DNA of 64,000 nt from Azospirillum brasilense (GCF_022023855.1 NZ_CP059449.1:1412501-1476500), one strand, 5' to 3'; counted from the stretch's first letter, positions 54,838 through 64,000 are shown. Made by a program: numbers and translations. Notes: generated by a model from the letters alone, not told the origin.

Positions 54838-56802
54838 ATGGTGACTTCGGTGACGTCCAACATCGCCATCACGCTGCCCGACGGCAGCGTGCGGGAGTTC
54901 GACCGGCCGGTGACGGGGCTTGAGATTGCCCAGTCGATCGGACCGCGCCTTGCCAAGGATGCGCTTGCCGTCAAGCTCGACGGCGAGGTGAAGGACCTCA
55001 CCACCACCGTCACCACCAACGCCAAGATCGAGATCGTCACGCGCAGTCATCCCGACGCGCTCGAGGTCATCCGTCACGACGCCGCCCACGTCCTCGCCGA
55101 CGCTGTGCAGAAGCTTTATCCGGGCACGCAGGTGACCATCGGTCCGGCGATCGCCAACGGCTTCTATTACGACTTCGCGCGCGAGGAGCCCTTCACGCCC
55201 GACGATCTGCAGAAGATCGAGGCGAAGATGCGCGAGATCGTCGCCAAGGACGTTCCCATCGTGCGCGAGGTCTGGACCCGCGACGATGCGGTCGCCTACT
55301 TCAAGAAGCTCGGCGAGCATTACAAGGCCGAGCTGATCGAGGCGATCCCGGCGGACCAGGACATCAGCGTCTACCGCCAGGACGACTGGCTGGACCTGTG
55401 CCGCGGCCCGCACGCCCCGACCACGGGCAAGGTCGGCAACGGCTTCAAGCTGATGAAGGTGGCCGGCGCCTACTGGCGCGGCGACAGCCGGAACCCCATG
55501 CTCCAGCGCATCTACGGCACCGCCTGGCGCGATGAGAAGGAGCTGAAGGCCTACCTGCACCAGCTCGAGGAGGCGGAGAAGCGCGACCACCGCCGGCTGG
55601 GCAAGGAGCTGGACCTGTTCCACGTGCAGGAGGAGGCCGTCGGCTCGGTCTTCTGGCACCCGAAGGGCTGGACGCTGTTCCGCACGCTGGAGACCTACAT
55701 CCGCACCAAGCTGAGCCAGGCGGACTACGTCGAGGTCAAGACGCCGCAGCTCATCGACAGCTCGCTGTTCAAGGCGTCGGGCCACTGGGACATGTATGGC
55801 GACAACATGTTCAAGGTCTCGGCGGACGACGGCGAGAAGATGCTCGGCATCAAGCCGATGAACTGTCCGGGCCATGTGCAGATCTTCAAGCACGGGCTGC
55901 GCTCCTACCGCGACCTGCCGATCCGCATGGCGGAGTTCGGGTCCTGCCACCGCAACGAGCCGTCGGGCGCGCTGCACGGCATCCTGCGCGTGCGCGCCTT
56001 CACCCAGGACGACGCCCATATCTTCTGCACGGAAGATCAGGTGGCGAGCGAGGCGGCGGAGTATTTCAAGCTGCAGCTCGGCGTCTACCGGGATCTGGGG
56101 TTCGACAAGATCGCGGTGAAGCTGGCGCTGCGTCCCGACGTGCGCACCGGCTCCGACGATCTGTGGGACCGGGCGGAGGGCGCGCTGCGCCAAGCGCTCG
56201 ACGCCGCCGGGCTGGAGTATGAGGACCTGCCGGGCGAGGGCGCCTTCTACGGCCCGAAGGTGGAGTTCCACCTGACCGACGCCATCGGGCGCACCTGGCA
56301 GTGCGGCACGCTCCAGTACGATCCGAACCTTCCCGAGCGGCTCGACGCCTCCTACATCGGCGAGGACGGCGCCCGCCACCGCCCGGTGATGCTGCACCGG
56401 GCGATCCTGGGGTCGCTGGAACGCTTCATCGGCATGCTGATCGAACACTACGCCGGCAAGTTCCCGATGTGGCTCGCCCCGGTCCAGGCGGTGGTCTGCA
56501 CCATCACCAACGAGGCTGACGGTTACGGGCAGGAGGTGGTCAGCCTGCTGAAGCGCCGCGGCATCCGTGCCGAACTCGACACCCGGAACGAGAAGATCAA
56601 CCTGAAGGTCCGCGAACACAGCCTTCAGAAGGTTCCCGTCCTGGTGGTTGTGGGCAAGCGCGAGGCGGAGGAGCGGACGGTCGCGCTGCGTACCCTCGGT
56701 GGTAAGGATCAGGAAGTTCTTGCCCTCGACGCCGCTCTCAATAAACTGAGTGAGGAGGCGCGGTCCCCCGCGGGCGCCGCCGCCTTCGATTCGCCGTTTT
56801 AA
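54838..56802 (+). CDS. thrS: Threonyl-tRNA synthetase
   Basis: Class II synthetase of 654 residues, charging tRNA-Thr. Domains in order: TGS (1-65, '[17 protein letters not shown]'), N2 editing domain with the zinc-type '[12 protein letters not shown]' motif that clears mischarged Ser, catalytic core with '[22 protein letters not shown]' region (Zn cysteine in 'NCPGH'), '[16 protein letters not shown]', and an anticodon-binding domain ending at the C-terminus. Upstream of infC, as in most proteobacteria; rpmI and rplT are not adjacent here. Confidence 0.97.
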   Translation: MVTSVTSNIAITLPDGSVREFDRPVTGLEIAQSIGPRLAKDALAVKLDGEVKDLTTTVTTNAKIEIVTRSHPDALEVIRHDAAHVLADAVQKLYPGTQVTIGPAIANGFYYDFAREEPFTPDDLQKIEAKMREIVAKDVPIVREVWTRDDAVAYFKKLGEHYKAELIEAIPADQDISVYRQDDWLDLCRGPHAPTTGKVGNGFKLMKVAGAYWRGDSRNPMLQRIYGTAWRDEKELKAYLHQLEEAEKRDHRRLGKELDLFHVQEEAVGSVFWHPKGWTLFRTLETYIRTKLSQADYVEVKTPQLIDSSLFKASGHWDMYGDNMFKVSADDGEKMLGIKPMNCPGHVQIFKHGLRSYRDLPIRMAEFGSCHRNEPSGALHGILRVRAFTQDDAHIFCTEDQVASEAAEYFKLQLGVYRDLGFDKIAVKLALRPDVRTGSDDLWDRAEGALRQALDAAGLEYEDLPGEGAFYGPKVEFHLTDAIGRTWQCGTLQYDPNLPERLDASYIGEDGARHRPVMLHRAILGSLERFIGMLIEHYAGKFPMWLAPVQAVVCTITNEADGYGQEVVSLLKRRGIRAELDTRNEKINLKVREHSLQKVPVLVVVGKREAEERTVALRTLGGKDQEVLALDAALNKLSEEARSPAGAAAFDSPF

Positions 56803-56863
56803 CCGACCGCACCGTTCGGGCGGGCTTCCCTCCGGGAGGTCGCGCCCCGGTGGGTTTCCAGTC

Positions 56864-56881
56864 ATGGAGAAGCGTCCATAG
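56864..56881 (+). other. Five-codon upstream ORF overlapping the infC start
   Basis: ATG GAG AAG CGT CCA TAG (peptide MEKRP) whose stop overlaps the proposed infC AUA. It also contains the infC Shine-Dalgarno GGAG. No good ribosome site precedes it, so translation is uncertain. Confidence 0.3.
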
Positions 56882-57414
56882 CCAGGATACCGTCCGAAGC
56901 CGCTCCGACCCGCGATGGACCGCGGGTAAACCGGGAGATCACGGCTCGCTCGATCCGTCTCGTCGGTGCCGACGGCGAGATGGTGGGCGTCGTTTCGCTG
57001 CGCGATGCGCTGCTGGCCGCTGAGGATGCGGGTCTCGACCTCGTCGAGATCGCCCCCCAGGCTGAGCCTCCTGTCTGCAAGATCCTCGACTATGGCAAGT
57101 ACAAGTACGAGGCGCAGAAGAAGGCTGCCGAGGCGCGCAAGAAGCAGAAGATCATCGAGGTGAAGGAGATCAAGCTCCGACCCAACATCGATGACAACGA
57201 CTACGACGTGAAGATGCGCTCGGCCCGCCGCTTCCTTGAGGAAGGCGACAAGGTCAAGGTGACCATGCGCTTCCGCGGGCGTGAGATGGCGCACCAGGAT
57301 CTTGGCATGAACGTGCTGGTCCGCGTGCGCGACGAGCTGGACGAACTGGCGAAGGTCGAACAGATGCCGAAGCTCGAAGGCCGCCAGATGGTCATGGTCC
57401 TGGCGCCGAGGTGA
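56878..57414 (+). CDS. infC: Translation initiation factor IF-3 (non-canonical AUA start)
   Basis: Binds the 30S subunit and enforces start-codon fidelity. The conserved N-terminal '[26 protein letters not shown]' block (split across its first two strands) lies upstream of the first in-frame ATG at 56980, so the true start must be earlier. ATA at 56878 is in frame and has GGAG eight bases before it, giving 178 residues, the usual IF-3 length. E. coli infC uses AUU, which IF-3 itself discriminates against, producing feedback control; AUA would act alike. A second in-frame ATA at 56887 is less well spaced. Confidence 0.9.
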   Translation: MARIPSEAAPTRDGPRVNREITARSIRLVGADGEMVGVVSLRDALLAAEDAGLDLVEIAPQAEPPVCKILDYGKYKYEAQKKAAEARKKQKIIEVKEIKLRPNIDDNDYDVKMRSARRFLEEGDKVKVTMRFRGREMAHQDLGMNVLVRVRDELDELAKVEQMPKLEGRQMVMVLAPR

Positions 57415-57463
57415 CCCTTCGGCGCGATGGCCCGCCCGCCGTCCGCAGAGCACACGCGTCCCC

Positions 57464-57497
57464 AAAAAGGCCCGCCGGTTCCGGCGGGCTTTTTTGT
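57464..57497. terminator. Terminator after infC
   Basis: AAAAA, then stem GCCCGCC/GGCGGGC (57470-57476 with 57483-57489) around GGTTCC, followed by TTTTTT. Works rightward for thrS-infC and could also work leftward. Confidence 0.9.
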
Positions 57498-57602
57498 TGG
57501 GCGGCGGGGCCGTTCCGACGCTCCGCAATTACGGGGTAGCGGCATTGCGGAAGCGGGACGGTGCGCCGACGTGAGGCTCATTCCGCCTCCACCATTCGGC
57601 CG

Positions 57603-59444
57603 ATGCTCCGATCATCCCTGCTCCGCCGCGCTGCCCTGGCTTTGACGCTCGCGCTGCCGCTGCTGTCCGGCCTCCCAGTGCCGCCCCCCGCCCAGGCGAT
57701 GGACCTGTTCGGGGACGAGTTCCGCACCGTCGACGATGTGCTGGCGTACAACCGCGGCCATGGTGTGCGTTTCCTCGACCGGCAGGGGCGCTTCATTGGC
57801 TCCATCGGCGAGACGTACGGCGACACGCTGACGCTGGAGAAGCTGCCGAAGCATTTGATCCAGGCGCTGATCGCCAAGGAGGACCGGCGCTATCTGGAGC
57901 ATGACGGCATCGACTTCCAGGGTCTGGCCCGCGCGCTGGCCGTGGCGGTGACGTCCGGCCGCTTCAGCCAGGGCGGCAGCACGCTGACCCAGCAGACGAT
58001 GAAGCTGATCTTCCTCAACCGCTACAACCGCTGGTCCCGCAAGGCGTATGAGCTGTACAGCGCCAGCGATTTCGAGGAGCAGCTCGGCAAGAAGAACGTC
58101 CTGTACCTGTACCTCAACCGCGCCTATTTCGGTTTCGGCGCGTACGGGGTGGACGCCGCCGCACGTGTCTTCTTCGGCAAGCCGGCGGGCAAGCTGTCGC
58201 TGAAGGAGTCGGCGATGCTCATCGGCGCGCTGCCCGCCCCCTCCCGCCTGAACCCCTTCGCCGACCTGGAGAAGGCGGAGGCCAAGGCCGCCCTGGTGCT
58301 CGACGCCATGGCCGACGTGGGCTTCATCACCGAGCGCACGGCGGAGCAGACCAAGCGCCAGCGCCCCATGCTGGCCGCCGCCAACAAGGCAGCGGTGCTG
58401 TCCACCGGCCATTTCCGCGAGACGGCCAAGGCCCGTTTCGACCGCTTCGCCGCCGACCGCTACGGCGGCGACCTTCCGGGGCCGACCTTTACCGCGCGGA
58501 CCACGCTCGACCGCGACCTTCAGGCGGCCGCCCTGCGCAGCGTGGAGGCCACCCTGAAGCGCCACGCCAAGAGCCTGGGGGACGCGGAGGTCGCCCTGGT
58601 CGCGCTGGACGGCGACGGGGCGATCCTGGCGATGATCGGCGGGCGCGACGCGGCGGCCCGGCGCGACCACTTCAACCGCGCGCTCCAGGCGCGCCGCCAG
58701 CCCGGCTCGGCCTTCAAGCTGTTCGTCTTCCTGGCGGCGCTGGAGCGCGGGCTGACTCCGGATTCCCGCGTCGACGGCTCGCGTATGGAGTTCACCGACG
58801 GGCGGGCCATCCGCAACTTCGACAACCGTTACCCGTCCTCGCTGACGCTGGCCGACGCCTTCGCCCATTCGACCAACACGGCCTCGGCCCGGCTGACCCG
58901 TGGCCATGCGGAGGAGATCGCCGCCGCCGCCCGCCGTCTCGGCGTCGAGTCGCCGCTGGAGCCGGACCTCGGCCTCGCGCTGGGGGTCAGCGAGGTGTCG
59001 CTTCTGGAGATCACCCAGGCCTACGCGGTGGTCGCCAACGGCGGCAGCACGGTCAGCGGCCATCTGTTCCAGCGCATCGGCGATCCCGCCGGGCGGACGA
59101 TCTACAGCTACACCCCGCCGAAAGCGGACCGGGTGATCGACCCGCAGACCGCCGCCACCCTGAAATCCATGCTGGCGTCGGTCATGCGGGACGGCACCGG
59201 CAAGACGGCCCGCCTGCCGGCGGCGCTCGCCAAGAGCGGGGCGGGCGGCAAGACCGGCACCACCAACGATTACCGGGACGCTTGGTTCATCGGCTTCGCC
59301 GACGGCGTGGCCGGGCGCGGGCTGACGGTGGGGGTGTGGGTCGGCAACGACGGCAACACGCCGATGAAGGGGGTTACCGGCGGCTCCGTCCCGGCGGAGA
59401 TCTGGCGCCGCTTCATGGTCGAGGCCGCCCGGGTGAAGGGTTAG
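57603..59444 (+). CDS. Class A penicillin-binding protein (transglycosylase/transpeptidase)
   Basis: 613 residues. GT51 glycosyltransferase domain with 'EDRRYLEHDGIDFQG' (about 92) and 'GGSTLTQQTMKLIF', then a transpeptidase domain with SxxK ('PGSAFKLF', about 366), SxN ('HSTNTAS', about 422) and KTG ('GGKTGTTNDYRDAWF', about 548). It polymerises and crosslinks peptidoglycan. The N-terminus 'MLRSSLLRRAALALTLALPL' ending 'PPPAQA' looks like a cleavable signal peptide rather than the usual anchor. ATG 57603 is preferred to the upstream ATG 57561. Its stop overlaps that of the convergent SH3-like gene. Confidence 0.92.
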   Translation: MLRSSLLRRAALALTLALPLLSGLPVPPPAQAMDLFGDEFRTVDDVLAYNRGHGVRFLDRQGRFIGSIGETYGDTLTLEKLPKHLIQALIAKEDRRYLEHDGIDFQGLARALAVAVTSGRFSQGGSTLTQQTMKLIFLNRYNRWSRKAYELYSASDFEEQLGKKNVLYLYLNRAYFGFGAYGVDAAARVFFGKPAGKLSLKESAMLIGALPAPSRLNPFADLEKAEAKAALVLDAMADVGFITERTAEQTKRQRPMLAAANKAAVLSTGHFRETAKARFDRFAADRYGGDLPGPTFTARTTLDRDLQAAALRSVEATLKRHAKSLGDAEVALVALDGDGAILAMIGGRDAAARRDHFNRALQARRQPGSAFKLFVFLAALERGLTPDSRVDGSRMEFTDGRAIRNFDNRYPSSLTLADAFAHSTNTASARLTRGHAEEIAAAARRLGVESPLEPDLGLALGVSEVSLLEITQAYAVVANGGSTVSGHLFQRIGDPAGRTIYSYTPPKADRVIDPQTAATLKSMLASVMRDGTGKTARLPAALAKSGAGGKTGTTNDYRDAWFIGFADGVAGRGLTVGVWVGNDGNTPMKGVTGGSVPAEIWRRFMVEAARVKG

Positions 59445-60115
59445 CGGCCCTTCGTCCCGGCGAGGAGGGATGCGCCGACGAAGCCCAGCGCCCGCCCGTT
59501 CCGCCCGACCTCGTACCAGGAGCCGAAGGCGGCCATCACGGTGACCGTCTCCCCACGCTCCAGGACGTCCGCCACCTTGGCGTCGCAGAAGGGGGCGACG
59601 CGCAGGTTCGCGGCGGCGCGGACGCGCACCCGTGTTCCCATGGTGATGGCCGGGCGGCGCGTGTCGGTGCCGCGTTCCTCGGTGATATGGCCGGGCAGGG
59701 CACAGCCGCGGTCCTCCTTCGAAGCCTTGGCGTAGCCGCCCTTGAAGCGGTTCGTCGGGGTGCCATCGGCGACCGCCGCGGGCGCCGGACCGGAAGGCTT
59801 GCGGGCGGGCAGAGGGATGGCGACGGTGTCGGTGGTCGCCTGCGCCGGAGGCTCCACCCCGGCAGCGGCAGAGGCAACGGGGGTAACCGGCTCCGGCGCC
59901 GTCGCCGACGCGGGTGGCGTCAGCACCGGCAAGGGAAGCAGCGGCGCCAGGGGCTGCGGCGTCGCCTTCCCCGCCGCTCCCAGCGGCGTCAGCCGGGGCA
60001 GAACGGCGGTCGGCGGCGGGCGTGGCGTGAAGGTCGCTTCGGCCTCGTCCGCCCGCGCCGAGGGGCCGCCGAACAGCGCCAGAAGTCCGAGAAGGGGAAG
60101 GGCGACCCGGCGCAT
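59441..60115 (-). CDS. Exported SH3-like (SH3b) domain protein
   Basis: 224 residues with a signal peptide ('MRRVALPLLGLLALFGGPSARA'; cleavage after ARA), a long Pro/Ala-rich linker (about 28-125) and a C-terminal bacterial SH3-type domain ('VRVRAAANLRVAPFCDAKVADVL', 'GETVTVMAAFGSWYEVG'). Such domains bind peptidoglycan or peptides, consistent with a periplasmic role next to a PBP. It overlaps the PBP stop by 4 bp in convergent orientation, and lies 8 bp after the next leftward gene, probably in one operon with it. Confidence 0.82.
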   Translation of the reverse strand: MRRVALPLLGLLALFGGPSARADEAEATFTPRPPPTAVLPRLTPLGAAGKATPQPLAPLLPLPVLTPPASATAPEPVTPVASAAAGVEPPAQATTDTVAIPLPARKPSGPAPAAVADGTPTNRFKGGYAKASKEDRGCALPGHITEERGTDTRRPAITMGTRVRVRAAANLRVAPFCDAKVADVLERGETVTVMAAFGSWYEVGRNGRALGFVGASLLAGTKGR

Positions 60116-60123
60116 CCGCCGCC

Positions 60124-61260
60124 TCAGTCCACGACGACGCGGGCGATCAGCGCAGGCAGGGTCTGGCAGCGGAACAGCCCGTCCAGGGCCTGCTGCTCAG
60201 TCAGGCGCAGCGACAGGACGCAGCCGTAGGCGTTCACCGTCAGGGTGGTCTGCGCCAGCGTGCCGATGGCGGCGGAGGGCTTGGCGATGCTGTAGCCGGG
60301 GGCGCCCAGACGTCCCGCGAGCGCGCCGTTGACGGGGTTGACGGAATCGATCTCCAGCGTCAGCGGACCCAGGTTGTTCAGCACCGTTTCGGAATGCGGG
60401 TCCTCCTTCGTCGCGTAGAGCTGCACCGGCACCGCCTTGCGGCGGGCGATCCAGTCCTTCAGCGCCAGATTCCCCAGCACCGGGTCGCGGCCCTGCAGCG
60501 CCGCCTCCATGGCGATCTGGCGCAGCGACGGGTCGTTGCCGCCCAGCGCCGCCTCGTAGGCGGCGATCCGCGCCGGGCGGTCCGCGCCCTGAATCCGGGT
60601 GCGCAGGTCGGCGATCCGCGCCGCACGGGCCTCCTCCTGCCGCCGTTCGGCGGCGGCGCGCTCCTCCTCCGCCTTGGTGGCGGCGGCCTGTCGGGCGAGC
60701 AGATCCTCCTCGCGGCGGCGGCGGGCGTCCTCCTCGGCGCCGCGGGCCTCGGCGTCGCGGGCGATCTGCTCGCGCAAGCGGTTGGCCTCGGCGGAGCCGG
60801 CCAGCACCGGGCGGCCGGGAAGCTCTTCCAGCGGCTGGCCGATGCCTTCCAGCACCTCCGGGTTGCGCAGTTCGATGCGGGCATTCCAGCCGTTGGGGCC
60901 AAGCGTGGCGAGCGCCGTGGCGGTGAGCGTCTTTTCCAGACCGGCCTCGGCGACGGGGCGGATGAAGGTGATGGCGCCGTCCCGGCTTTCCACCATATAG
61001 GTCGGCTTGGCGAGCCGAAGCTTGGCCCCGATTCGGACGGCGGCCCGCGATTCGGCGGATTTCGCGGCGGTCCTGCCCTCAGGCGCTGGCGCGGGAACCG
61101 GGTCCGCCGTCATCTCCTCGACGGTCCAGAGCGGCGGGACGAGGCGCGACACCTCGGCGCGGATGCGGTCGATGGGCAGGTCGGACGCGCGGGCCGGCAG
61201 GACGGGCGCCAGCCCGGCCATCAGCGTCACCGCGATCCCCCACGCCGCCGGTCGCACCAT
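60124..61260 (-). CDS. Exported protein of unknown function with coiled-coil segment
   Basis: 378 residues. Signal peptide 'MVRPAAWGIAVTLMAGLAPV' to 'LPARA', a beta-like region (30-150), a strongly charged coiled coil (about 165-235, 'EEDARRRREEDLLARQAA', 'KAEEERAAAERRQEEARA'), and a C-terminal beta-rich domain with two cysteines ('YGCVLSLRLTEQQALDGLFRC'). ATG at 61260 has GGAG upstream; the longer frame lacks the signal peptide at its start. Operon with the SH3-like protein. No family recognised. Confidence 0.78.
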   Translation of the reverse strand: MVRPAAWGIAVTLMAGLAPVLPARASDLPIDRIRAEVSRLVPPLWTVEEMTADPVPAPAPEGRTAAKSAESRAAVRIGAKLRLAKPTYMVESRDGAITFIRPVAEAGLEKTLTATALATLGPNGWNARIELRNPEVLEGIGQPLEELPGRPVLAGSAEANRLREQIARDAEARGAEEDARRRREEDLLARQAAATKAEEERAAAERRQEEARAARIADLRTRIQGADRPARIAAYEAALGGNDPSLRQIAMEAALQGRDPVLGNLALKDWIARRKAVPVQLYATKEDPHSETVLNNLGPLTLEIDSVNPVNGALAGRLGAPGYSIAKPSAAIGTLAQTTLTVNAYGCVLSLRLTEQQALDGLFRCQTLPALIARVVVD

Positions 61261-61529
61261 CGCTCGTTCTCCACCGGAAGTGACCACTACAGCTTGTGTC
61301 GGCCCATCGAAGCACTGGTACAGCGAAGGCGCCCGGGAAGGGAAGCGGCTTTTGCCCGGGCCAAGGTTGCGCGGTGGCGGGAACGGTGAACCCCGGGCCG
61401 GGATCGCGACCCCCGGTCGAAATTGGCTTTGTGCCCACACGCCGCTTGCAATATCATCATACAAGTGAATGTATATTCGCCGGAAACGCGAGCGCCTTTC
61501 CGCAACGGCAGGGGACCAAGGGCAACGAT

Positions 61530-61850
61530 ATGGCGGGCAGACAGGGGAACAAGGAAGGGCCGGTCCTGGTCTGTCGCAATGTCAAGGTTTCGGGCCGACG
61601 CACCAGTCTTCGGATGGAGCCCTATATTTGGGACTCCTTGAAGGAAATCTGTGAGCGTGAGGGGCTGACTCTGAACGACATCTGCACCCAGATCGATCAA
61701 AGGCGCGGGGAGGCGAATTTGACCGCCTCGATCCGCGTCTTCATTGTCAGCTATTTCCGCAACGCCATCGGAAGCCGCGGCTTCTCCGAAGATGGGCCGT
61801 CCAGCATTCTGCGCAAGGCCATGGACGACGCCATCCCGCCCTTCGATTGA
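61530..61850 (+). CDS. Ribbon-helix-helix (RHH_4) domain protein
   Basis: 106 residues with the alphaproteobacterial RHH_4 pattern: 'RRTSLRMEPYIWDSLKEICEREGLTLNDICTQID' read as strand then two helices, followed by 'LTASIRVFIVSYFRNAI'. Proteins of this family are predicted DNA-binding dimers of the Arc/MetJ fold. ATG at 61530 after AAGGG. No toxin partner is adjacent, so a toxin-antitoxin role is not indicated. Confidence 0.82.
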   Translation: MAGRQGNKEGPVLVCRNVKVSGRRTSLRMEPYIWDSLKEICEREGLTLNDICTQIDQRRGEANLTASIRVFIVSYFRNAIGSRGFSEDGPSSILRKAMDDAIPPFD

Positions 61851-61875
61851 ATCGAGGAGCGGGACGCCGTCCCTC

Positions 61876-62751
61876 TTACCAGCGCAGGCTGGGCAGGCCG
61901 TAGGTCGGCTGGTGGCCGGCCGCCGCCGCCGCGGCGGCCAGCTTGTCCGGGTCGACCGCCTCGCCCCAGGCCCCTCCCAGCTCTTCGCGATGAATGCCGA
62001 AGGTGACCAGCGCCACGTCGATCCCGGCGGCGTTGGCTCCGGCCACGTCGGTGCGCAGGCTGTCGCCCACCGCCAGGATGCGCCGCTTGTCCTTGATGCC
62101 CATCAGCGACAGGCAGCGGTCATAGACCGGGGCGTGTGGCTTGCCATGCCAGAAGACGTCGCCGCCCATCGCCTCGTAGCGCTGGGCCAGCGTGCCAGCG
62201 CAGATGACCATCTGCTCGCCGACCATCACGATCAGGTCGGGGTTGGCGCAGACCATCGGCAGGTTGCGGCGGCGGCAGGCTTCCAGCGCCGGCTCGTAGA
62301 CCGACAGCGATTCCCCGAAGTCGACGATGCCGGTGTTCACGACGAAATCGGCCTCGTCCGGCGATGCCGCGAGCGTGTAGCCCAGCCCCTCGTACACGTC
62401 CATGTCGCGGTCGGGGCCGATGTGGTACAGCCGCCGGCCCAGTGCTGCGTGCCACGGGTCGTCGCGGTCGCGCAACGCGTCGTAGGCGGCCTCGCCCGAG
62501 GTCATGACATGGTGGTAGCGCTCGCGCCCGATTCCCATGCCGTCGAGCTTGGCGATGACGCCGCCGGTGCGGCGCGGCGCGTTGGACAGCAGGCAGATCA
62601 CCTTGCCCGCCGCGCGCAGCCGGTCCAGGCACTCCGGCACGCCGGGATAGGGCCGCTCCCCGTCGTGCAGGACGCCCCACAGGTCGAGGATGACCCCGTC
62701 GTAACGGTCGATGACGGAGGCGATTCCGGAAAGCTGGACGATGTCGGTCAT
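61876..62751 (-). CDS. HAD-IIA family hydrolase (TIGR01459-like)
   Basis: 291 residues. HAD motif I is 'LDLWGVLHDG' (nucleophile Asp, with Trp where many HADs have the second Asp, as is normal for this subfamily), motif II 'LLSNAPRR', and motifs III/IV 'GKPHAPVYDRCLSL' and 'LAVGDSLRTDVAGANAAGI'. Probably a phosphatase of sugar or nucleotide phosphates; substrate unknown. ATG at 62751. It follows the glycosyltransferase gene by 38 bp, suggesting one leftward operon. Confidence 0.88.
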   Translation of the reverse strand: MTDIVQLSGIASVIDRYDGVILDLWGVLHDGERPYPGVPECLDRLRAAGKVICLLSNAPRRTGGVIAKLDGMGIGRERYHHVMTSGEAAYDALRDRDDPWHAALGRRLYHIGPDRDMDVYEGLGYTLAASPDEADFVVNTGIVDFGESLSVYEPALEACRRRNLPMVCANPDLIVMVGEQMVICAGTLAQRYEAMGGDVFWHGKPHAPVYDRCLSLMGIKDKRRILAVGDSLRTDVAGANAAGIDVALVTFGIHREELGGAWGEAVDPDKLAAAAAAAGHQPTYGLPSLRW

Positions 62752-62789
62752 GATGTCCGGTGGTGTGACGGGCGGGAAGAAAGGGCGGC

Positions 62790-64000
62790 TCAGCGGCCTT
62801 TTACGGCGCGTTTGGGCTCGGCGAGAAGCTCCGCATAGACGGCCAGCGTGTCGGCGCACATGCGCTGCTTGGTGTAGCGCTCGGCGACGAAGGCGCGGGC
62901 GCGGGCGCCGATGGCGTCGCGCTGCTCCGTCGTCAGGGACAGCGCCTCGTCCAGCGCCTTGGCCAGCGCGTCGGGATCGGCGGGCGGCACCACCCAGGCG
63001 GTCTCGCCGGGAATCACCGTCTCCTGGTAGGCGCCGATGGCGGACACGATCACCGGGCGGCCCATCGCCTGCGCCTCCACGATCACCCGCCCGAAGGCTT
63101 CCGGCTCCTGCGAGGCGGAGACGACGACGGTGGACAGCCGGTAGGCGGCGGCCATGTCGTTGCAATGGTCGGTCATCGTGACGACGCCTTCCAGCCCGGC
63201 GCGGCGCACCTGCTCCTCCAACTCCTGCCGGTAGCCGGTGCGGCCCTGATCGGACCCGACAAGCAGCGCGCAGACGTCCTTGCGCCCCAGCTTCGCCAGC
63301 GCGTCGATCAGCACCGTCTGGCCCTTCCAGCGGGTCAGGCGGCCGGGCAGCAGGATCACCGGCTTGTCGTCCGGCAGCCGCCATTTCTGGGCGAGCTGGA
63401 TCATGCGGGCGGAGCTGACCCGCTCCGGCGCGAAGGACAGCGGGTCGATGCCGCGGTGGATGGTGCGGATGACCGCCGGATCGACGTCGTAATTCTCCAG
63501 GATGTGGCGGCGGATGAAGCCGGAGATGGCGATGATCCGCTCGCCCCGCGCCATCACCGAATTGTACCAGCGCTTCAGCCCGTTCTTGTAATTGTAAGGG
63601 GCGTGGAAGGTGGTCATGTAGCGTGCGCCGGTCGCCTGGCAGGCCAGCCAAGCGCTCCAGGCCGGGGCGCGGGAGCGGGCGTGCACGATGTCCACGCCGT
63701 TCTCCCGGATGATCGCCTCCAGCTTGCGCGCGTTGCGGCGGATGACCAGGGGGTTCTTGGAGGCCAGCGGCAGGGTGATGTGGCGGATGCCGGCGCGGTC
63801 CAGCTCCGCCGCCATCGGCCCGCCTTCGGACGCCACCAGCGGCAAGGCTCCGGCCTGGGCCAGCGCCAGCGCCACGTCGATGCAGCCGCGCTCGGCCCCG
63901 CCGGTGACCAGCGCCGGCAGCACCTGGAGAACGACGGGCCGGCGGCCGGCGGCCGCGAAGGCGCCGGCCGGGTTGCGCGGGTCCTCGCCGGTGCTAAGCT
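62790..64000 (-). CDS. Group 1 (GT4) glycosyltransferase, partial at window edge
   Basis: At least 402 residues. The frame stays open to the right edge, and the segment before the internal GTG at 63923 reads 'AGRRPVVLQVLPALVTGGAERG', a typical GT-B N-terminus, so the start lies at or beyond 64000. GT4 features: 'HARSRAPAWSAWLACQATG', 'IISGFIRRHI'-like segment ('IAISGFIRRHIL'), donor-site 'GRLTRWKGQTVLIDAL', and the retaining-GT motif 'PEAFGRVIVEAQAMGRPVI'. Likely builds LPS or exopolysaccharide; donor and acceptor unknown. Confidence 0.88.
   Translation of the reverse strand, partial: LSTGEDPRNPAGAFAAAGRRPVVLQVLPALVTGGAERGCIDVALALAQAGALPLVASEGGPMAAELDRAGIRHITLPLASKNPLVIRRNARKLEAIIRENGVDIVHARSRAPAWSAWLACQATGARYMTTFHAPYNYKNGLKRWYNSVMARGERIIAISGFIRRHILENYDVDPAVIRTIHRGIDPLSFAPERVSSARMIQLAQKWRLPDDKPVILLPGRLTRWKGQTVLIDALAKLGRKDVCALLVGSDQGRTGYRQELEEQVRRAGLEGVVTMTDHCNDMAAAYRLSTVVVSASQEPEAFGRVIVEAQAMGRPVIVSAIGAYQETVIPGETAWVVPPADPDALAKALDEALSLTTEQRDAIGARARAFVAERYTKQRMCADTLAVYAELLAEPKRAVKGR

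Noticed and set aside
61530..61850. Toxin-antitoxin pair involving the RHH protein
   Set aside because: No small toxin gene overlaps or adjoins it; neighbours are an exported protein and a HAD hydrolase.

Overview
The window comes from a high-GC alphaproteobacterium, most likely Azospirillum or a close relative in the Rhodospirillales. That identification is an inference. It rests on strong GC bias, a class I lysyl-tRNA synthetase, alphaproteobacterial sdhCDAB and sucCDAB layouts, DUF2336 and RHH_4 proteins and large MCP genes. No rRNA, tRNA or CRISPR array was seen.

Region 1 (1-8.2 kb) holds the tail of a histidine kinase facing sucCDAB and mdh across a bidirectional terminator. The TCA-cycle set is transcribed leftward: mdh has its own terminator, followed by sucC-sucD-sucA-sucB. 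Region 2 (8.2-34.2 kb) is mixed chromosomal housekeeping. It contains a DUF2336 protein, lysK, an EmrE-like exporter, mtgA, a DinG-like helicase, two chemoreceptors, an XRE regulator, a MetA-family acyltransferase with a structured leader, an AEC transporter, a TerB-like protein, a beta-hydroxyacid dehydrogenase, a YjaB-like acetyltransferase coupled to an aspartate-semialdehyde dehydrogenase paralogue without its catalytic cysteine, then sdhCDAB and a class IV aminotransferase.

Region 3 (about 33.9-51.4 kb) is a compact T7-like (podovirus) late-gene module. It has a leftward S24 repressor, two small genes, a proline-rich protein, portal, small structural protein, scaffold, major capsid, head protein, tail tubular A and B, an internal virion-like protein, tailspike, large terminase, a membrane/coiled-coil lysis protein and a SleB-type hydrolase. 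Every reading frame is intact and many neighbours overlap by 1-8 bases. No integrase, RNA or DNA polymerase, primase or small terminase is visible. Between scaffold and capsid sit two genes foreign to phage morphogenesis: a membrane HAMP-PAS-GGDEF-EAL protein (GGDEF degenerate, EAL intact) and a secreted PRC-barrel protein. They are followed by a promoter-hairpin-terminator unit that looks like a small RNA or attenuator. The same inverted repeat (TTGTCC-N7/8-GGACTT) overlaps the promoter next to the repressor and the promoter before the capsid, so one repressor may control both.

Region 4 (51.4-64 kb) returns to host genes: DUF952 and pyrD, a degenerate EAL protein, thrS and infC (infC apparently starting at a rare AUA), a class A penicillin-binding protein, two exported proteins of unknown function, an RHH_4 protein, a HAD-IIA hydrolase and a glycosyltransferase cut by the window edge.

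The best candidates for something undescribed are the stripped, apparently maintained T7-like particle module with an embedded c-di-GMP phosphodiesterase and putative sRNA, and the pseudoenzyme-like Asd paralogue.
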